A DNA stretch of 64,000 nucleotides from Aliidiomarina quisquiliarum (GTDB taxonomy: Bacteria > Pseudomonadota > Gammaproteobacteria > Enterobacterales > Alteromonadaceae). Positions 63,464 to 64,000 of this stretch are shown here, in pieces. Numbering within the stretch: position 1 is the first letter of the stretch; each line of letters begins with the position of its first letter. The notes beneath the pieces are model-generated. The model was not told where the DNA came from. It searched no databases and saw nothing but the letters and a program-made list of their open reading frames with translations. A program made the position numbers and the translations under genes. The stretch is taken from the NCBI RefSeq assembly GCF_023922585.1, contig NZ_JAMFTN010000023.1, positions 1-64,000 on the forward strand, written 5' to 3'.

Positions 63464-63987
63464 TGTTGTTCCTCGCGATCTAAGCGAACAATAAGAACAT
63501 TACCGTCATCGTTACGCCATGCCGTAACAACGTAGTCGCGCCCATTGCGCTTCCACCCATAAACAAATGCGCCTTGAAATTGTTGTTCAAGATAAATATT
63601 AGCGCCCGCCACATGGGCTTCTTGTCGTACTTGATAATAAATTCGATAGAGTGCTTGACGACTTGATTCTACTGTTAGTTCTCCAGCTCCCCACTGTAAC
63701 TGATAGGGTTTGTTGGGGTCTCCCACACGGCGACTTTCACTCCAAATACTTGGTTGAACTGAATAGTCCCAACTATAAATAGCTTCAGCCGTAAGGCACT
63801 GCCAGGTGTCGTATTGAACTTCTGGCAGTACCAAGCAACTGGCGTTTTTTAATTGCGCCTTTATACGATCATTTGGCTCTTCGCTGAACCAGCTTTGCAC
63901 ACTCAGCCCCATAACTTCGACGGGCTCAATAAGGAGTTCGCGACTAAGCACAGCTGGCCAAATACTAATTAAAAACAAACTAGTCAT
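63460..63987 (-). CDS. Exported protein of the Tad locus, unrecognised
   Basis: 175 residues from ATG 63987. The signal peptide is short (MTSLFLISIWPAVLSREL). The mature protein has Trp/Tyr-rich beta segments (QYDTWQCLTAEAIYSWDYSV, VYGWKRNGRDYVVTAW) and two Cys (ASCLVLP, TWQCLTA). I do not know a family. It is coupled to rcpC by a 4-base overlap, so it is very likely a pilus-assembly or pilus-surface component. Only 13 bases remain upstream in the window, so the pilin and any earlier genes of the locus lie outside it. Confidence 0.6.
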   Translation of the reverse strand: MTSLFLISIWPAVLSRELLIEPVEVMGLSVQSWFSEEPNDRIKAQLKNASCLVLPEVQYDTWQCLTAEAIYSWDYSVQPSIWSESRRVGDPNKPYQLQWGAGELTVESSRQALYRIYYQVRQEAHVAGANIYLEQQFQGAFVYGWKRNGRDYVVTAWRNDDGNVLIVRLDREEQQ

Positions 63988-64000
63988 GGCAAGGCTCTCG

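Noticed and set aside
1-64000. tRNA genes, rRNA, CRISPR arrays or riboswitches
   Set aside because: I looked for cloverleaf-like sequences, repeat-spacer arrays and known leader patterns by eye and saw none. A covariance-model scan would be needed to exclude weak ones.

Overview
The window looks like chromosomal DNA from a marine gammaproteobacterium of the Alteromonadales, most likely Idiomarinaceae. That placement is inferred from gene content: complete leucine catabolism, several exported peptidases, a TonB receptor, and the ratA-rnfH-smpB, sixA-prmB-aroC and epmC neighbourhoods. It was not tested by a database search.

Positions 1-7000 are accessory DNA. They hold the tail of one IS3-family element, a complete second IS3-family element (1723-2966) with a 5-bp target duplication, a higBA toxin-antitoxin pair, a NERD nuclease-like protein, small orphan genes and a GPP34 protein. 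A four-gene operon on the minus strand (13416 to 7018) encodes an MksB/MksE/MksF/MksG condensin, that is, a Wadjet-type (JetC/B/A/D) plasmid and foreign-DNA defence machine. A decayed ccdA-like antitoxin relic lies directly behind it. From 13.5 to 17.4 kb on the minus strand come tehB, a PhzF-family enzyme, a lipoate ligase with permuted domains, and a two-gene unit of a RusA-like resolvase and a divergent restriction-endonuclease/HEPN protein. That pair is the best candidate here for a poorly described system.

From 17.5 to 26 kb are a secreted protein next to a ClpP-like lipoprotein, rhlE, an S10 carboxypeptidase, a TonB receptor and a TDT-family transporter. From 26 to 40 kb is leucine and isovalerate catabolism: LiuR and its palindromic operator, liuABCDE, acetoacetate-CoA ligase, a divergent thiolase and ETF-ubiquinone oxidoreductase, with a GGDEF-EAL protein in between. 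Together these turn isovaleryl-CoA into acetyl-CoA and pass the dehydrogenase electrons to ubiquinone.

From 40.5 to 56.2 kb lies mostly core housekeeping: an H-NS-like protein, trmO, proS, gpt, a ferredoxin, an ATP-NAD-kinase-like protein, epmC, an S9 peptidase, an MFS transporter, aroC, prmB, sixA, rnfH, ratA and smpB. From 56.2 kb to the end, on the minus strand, is a Tad/Flp pilus locus (rcpC, rcpA, tadA, tadB, tadC, a DUF192 protein, a TPR lipoprotein and a large pseudopilin-like protein) that continues past the window edge. I saw no tRNA, rRNA or CRISPR array.
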